A DNA stretch of 64,000 bases from contig NZ_SMKF01000011.1 of the NCBI RefSeq assembly GCF_004348325.1, positions 1 through 64,000 of the forward strand, written 5' to 3'. The position numbers and the translations under genes are program-made. The stretch is from Micromonospora sp. KC213. GTDB lineage: Bacteria > Actinomycetota > Actinomycetes > Mycobacteriales > Micromonosporaceae. Below, piece by piece: positions 63,321 to 64,000 of the stretch; within the stretch, counting starts at the first letter, position 1, and each line of letters begins with the position of its first letter. Under the pieces are notes generated by a model that worked only from the letters and a program-made list of their open reading frames with translations, made no database searches and was not told where the DNA came from.

Positions 63321-63537
63321 CCGTGCTCCCCTTCCTCTACCCTGGTCGTCACCGGCGCCTCGGGCCGTCGCGGCCGTCGTGGGGCAGGTGCGCCACGCCA
63401 CACGCCCGCCAGAGTGTACGGGTACCTGCTGGGAAAGTGGTGTACGAGGCCCCGCCGCGGTTTATCAAAGTGCGTCACTGTGGCCGGCGGGACAAAGCGG
63501 GGTGGGTCTGCCGGGTGGGTCGGGCCAGCCCGGCGAC

Positions 63538-63543
63538 TAGGCT
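63538..63543 (+). promoter_or_regulatory. Putative -10 box of the MBL-fold gene
   Basis: TAGGCT predicts a leader of about 30 bases before the GTG at 63581. Confidence 0.4.
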
Positions 63544-63580
63544 GCCGGGTGGACGGCGACTCGACGGAAGGGGAGCGGAC

Positions 63581-64000
63581 GTGCTCGTGGCCGGCTTTCC
63601 CGCGGACGCCTTAGGCACCAACTGCTACGTGGTGGCGACCGCGCCGGGGGAGCAGTGCGTGGTGGTGGACCCGGGCATCGGGGTGCTCGACCGGCTCGAC
63701 GCCGTGCTCACCGAGCACCGCCTGCACCCGGCCGCCGTGCTGCTCACCCACGGCCACCTCGACCACACCTTCTCCGTGGCGCCGGTCTGTGGCGCACGCG
63801 GCATTCCCGCCTACGTCCACCCGGACGACCGGGAGCTGCTGGCCGACCCGGGCAAGGCGCTCTCGATGGACCTCACCGCCCTCTTCGGCGGGCGGCTGCC
63901 GTACGCCGAGCCGGACGACGTGGCGGAGCTGACCGACGGCGCGACCCTGGCCCTGGCCGGGTTGGAGATCACCGTCGACCACGCCCCGGGCCATACCGGC
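63581..64000 (+). CDS. MBL-fold metallo-hydrolase, glyoxalase II-like (5' part)
   Basis: First 140 codons of a metallo-beta-lactamase-fold hydrolase that runs off the window. The zinc motif LLTHGHLDHTFSV is near residue 50, the first strand block GTNCYVV near 12, and DHAPGHTG closes the visible part with the next metal His. It resembles hydroxyacylglutathione hydrolase-type proteins; in M. tuberculosis a homologue (Rv2581c) sits at the same place, next to the cyclophilin gene. GTG has GAAGGGGAGCGGAC upstream. Confidence 0.9.
   Translation, partial: MLVAGFPADALGTNCYVVATAPGEQCVVVDPGIGVLDRLDAVLTEHRLHPAAVLLTHGHLDHTFSVAPVCGARGIPAYVHPDDRELLADPGKALSMDLTALFGGRLPYAEPDDVAELTDGATLALAGLEITVDHAPGHTG

Overview
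The window looks like a chromosome segment of a very high-GC actinomycete, most likely a Micromonosporaceae member (Micromonospora or a close relative). Genus is inference from gene content, gene order and codon bias; no 16S rRNA is present. Third codon positions are almost all G or C, GTG starts are common, and many operons use 4-base stop/start overlaps (ATGA, GTGA). By eye I see no tRNA, rRNA, CRISPR array or insertion sequence.

Layout. 1-11 kb: DNA topoisomerase IB, a TetR regulator divergent from a DrrAB-type exporter with tandem palindromic operators between them, RecQ helicase, small membrane and lipoproteins, an MscS channel, a holin-like/DUF3618/DUF4235 stress-type cassette and a cold-shock protein. 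11-18 kb: metabolic and signalling genes (aldo/keto reductase, trans-aconitate methyltransferase, adenosine or aminofutalosine deaminase, OmpR-type two-component system, ADP-ribosylglycohydrolase, YcnI-like protein). 18-31.6 kb: a block that matches the order known from Mycobacterium tuberculosis (thrS, HIT, pgsA, acyltransferase, pimA, pdxS, pdxT, yebC). It makes phosphatidylinositol mannosides and pyridoxal phosphate, and is interrupted by a maltokinase-cap-like gene, an aldo/keto reductase and an EF-G2 paralogue. 31.6-51 kb: an accessory stretch that separates yebC from ruvC. It holds an XRE-DUF5753/DUF397 pair divergent from three tiny genes, a nucleotidyltransferase, a NarL-type two-component system with a NatAB-like ABC transporter, a PadR operon, an ECF sigma factor, dnaE, a PLP enzyme, a lysozyme-like exported protein and an MFS/TetR drug-efflux operon. 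51-64 kb: the conserved block resumes (ruvC, ruvA, ruvB, yajC, secD, secF, apt, rel, two exported cyclophilins, a metallo-beta-lactamase-fold hydrolase running off the right edge).

The standout is ruvB. Its reading frame is 690 codons, not about 350, because a 336-residue intein with a LAGLIDADG homing endonuclease sits exactly between the Walker A lysine and the next threonine (GPPGLGK / TTLAN). It starts with proline instead of Cys/Ser/Thr, has a Cys in splicing block F and a Trp after the block B His, ends in HN, and is followed by Thr. This resembles the class 3 (block F nucleophile) splicing mechanism. It also carries a TTA leucine codon, so RuvB translation may depend on the bldA-type tRNA, and the flanking RuvB codons look co-converted.

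A second theme is promoter architecture. At least eleven genes have a TANNNT-like -10 box ending 6 or 7 bases before the start codon, which predicts leaderless mRNAs. Several long perfect hairpins close convergent gene pairs.
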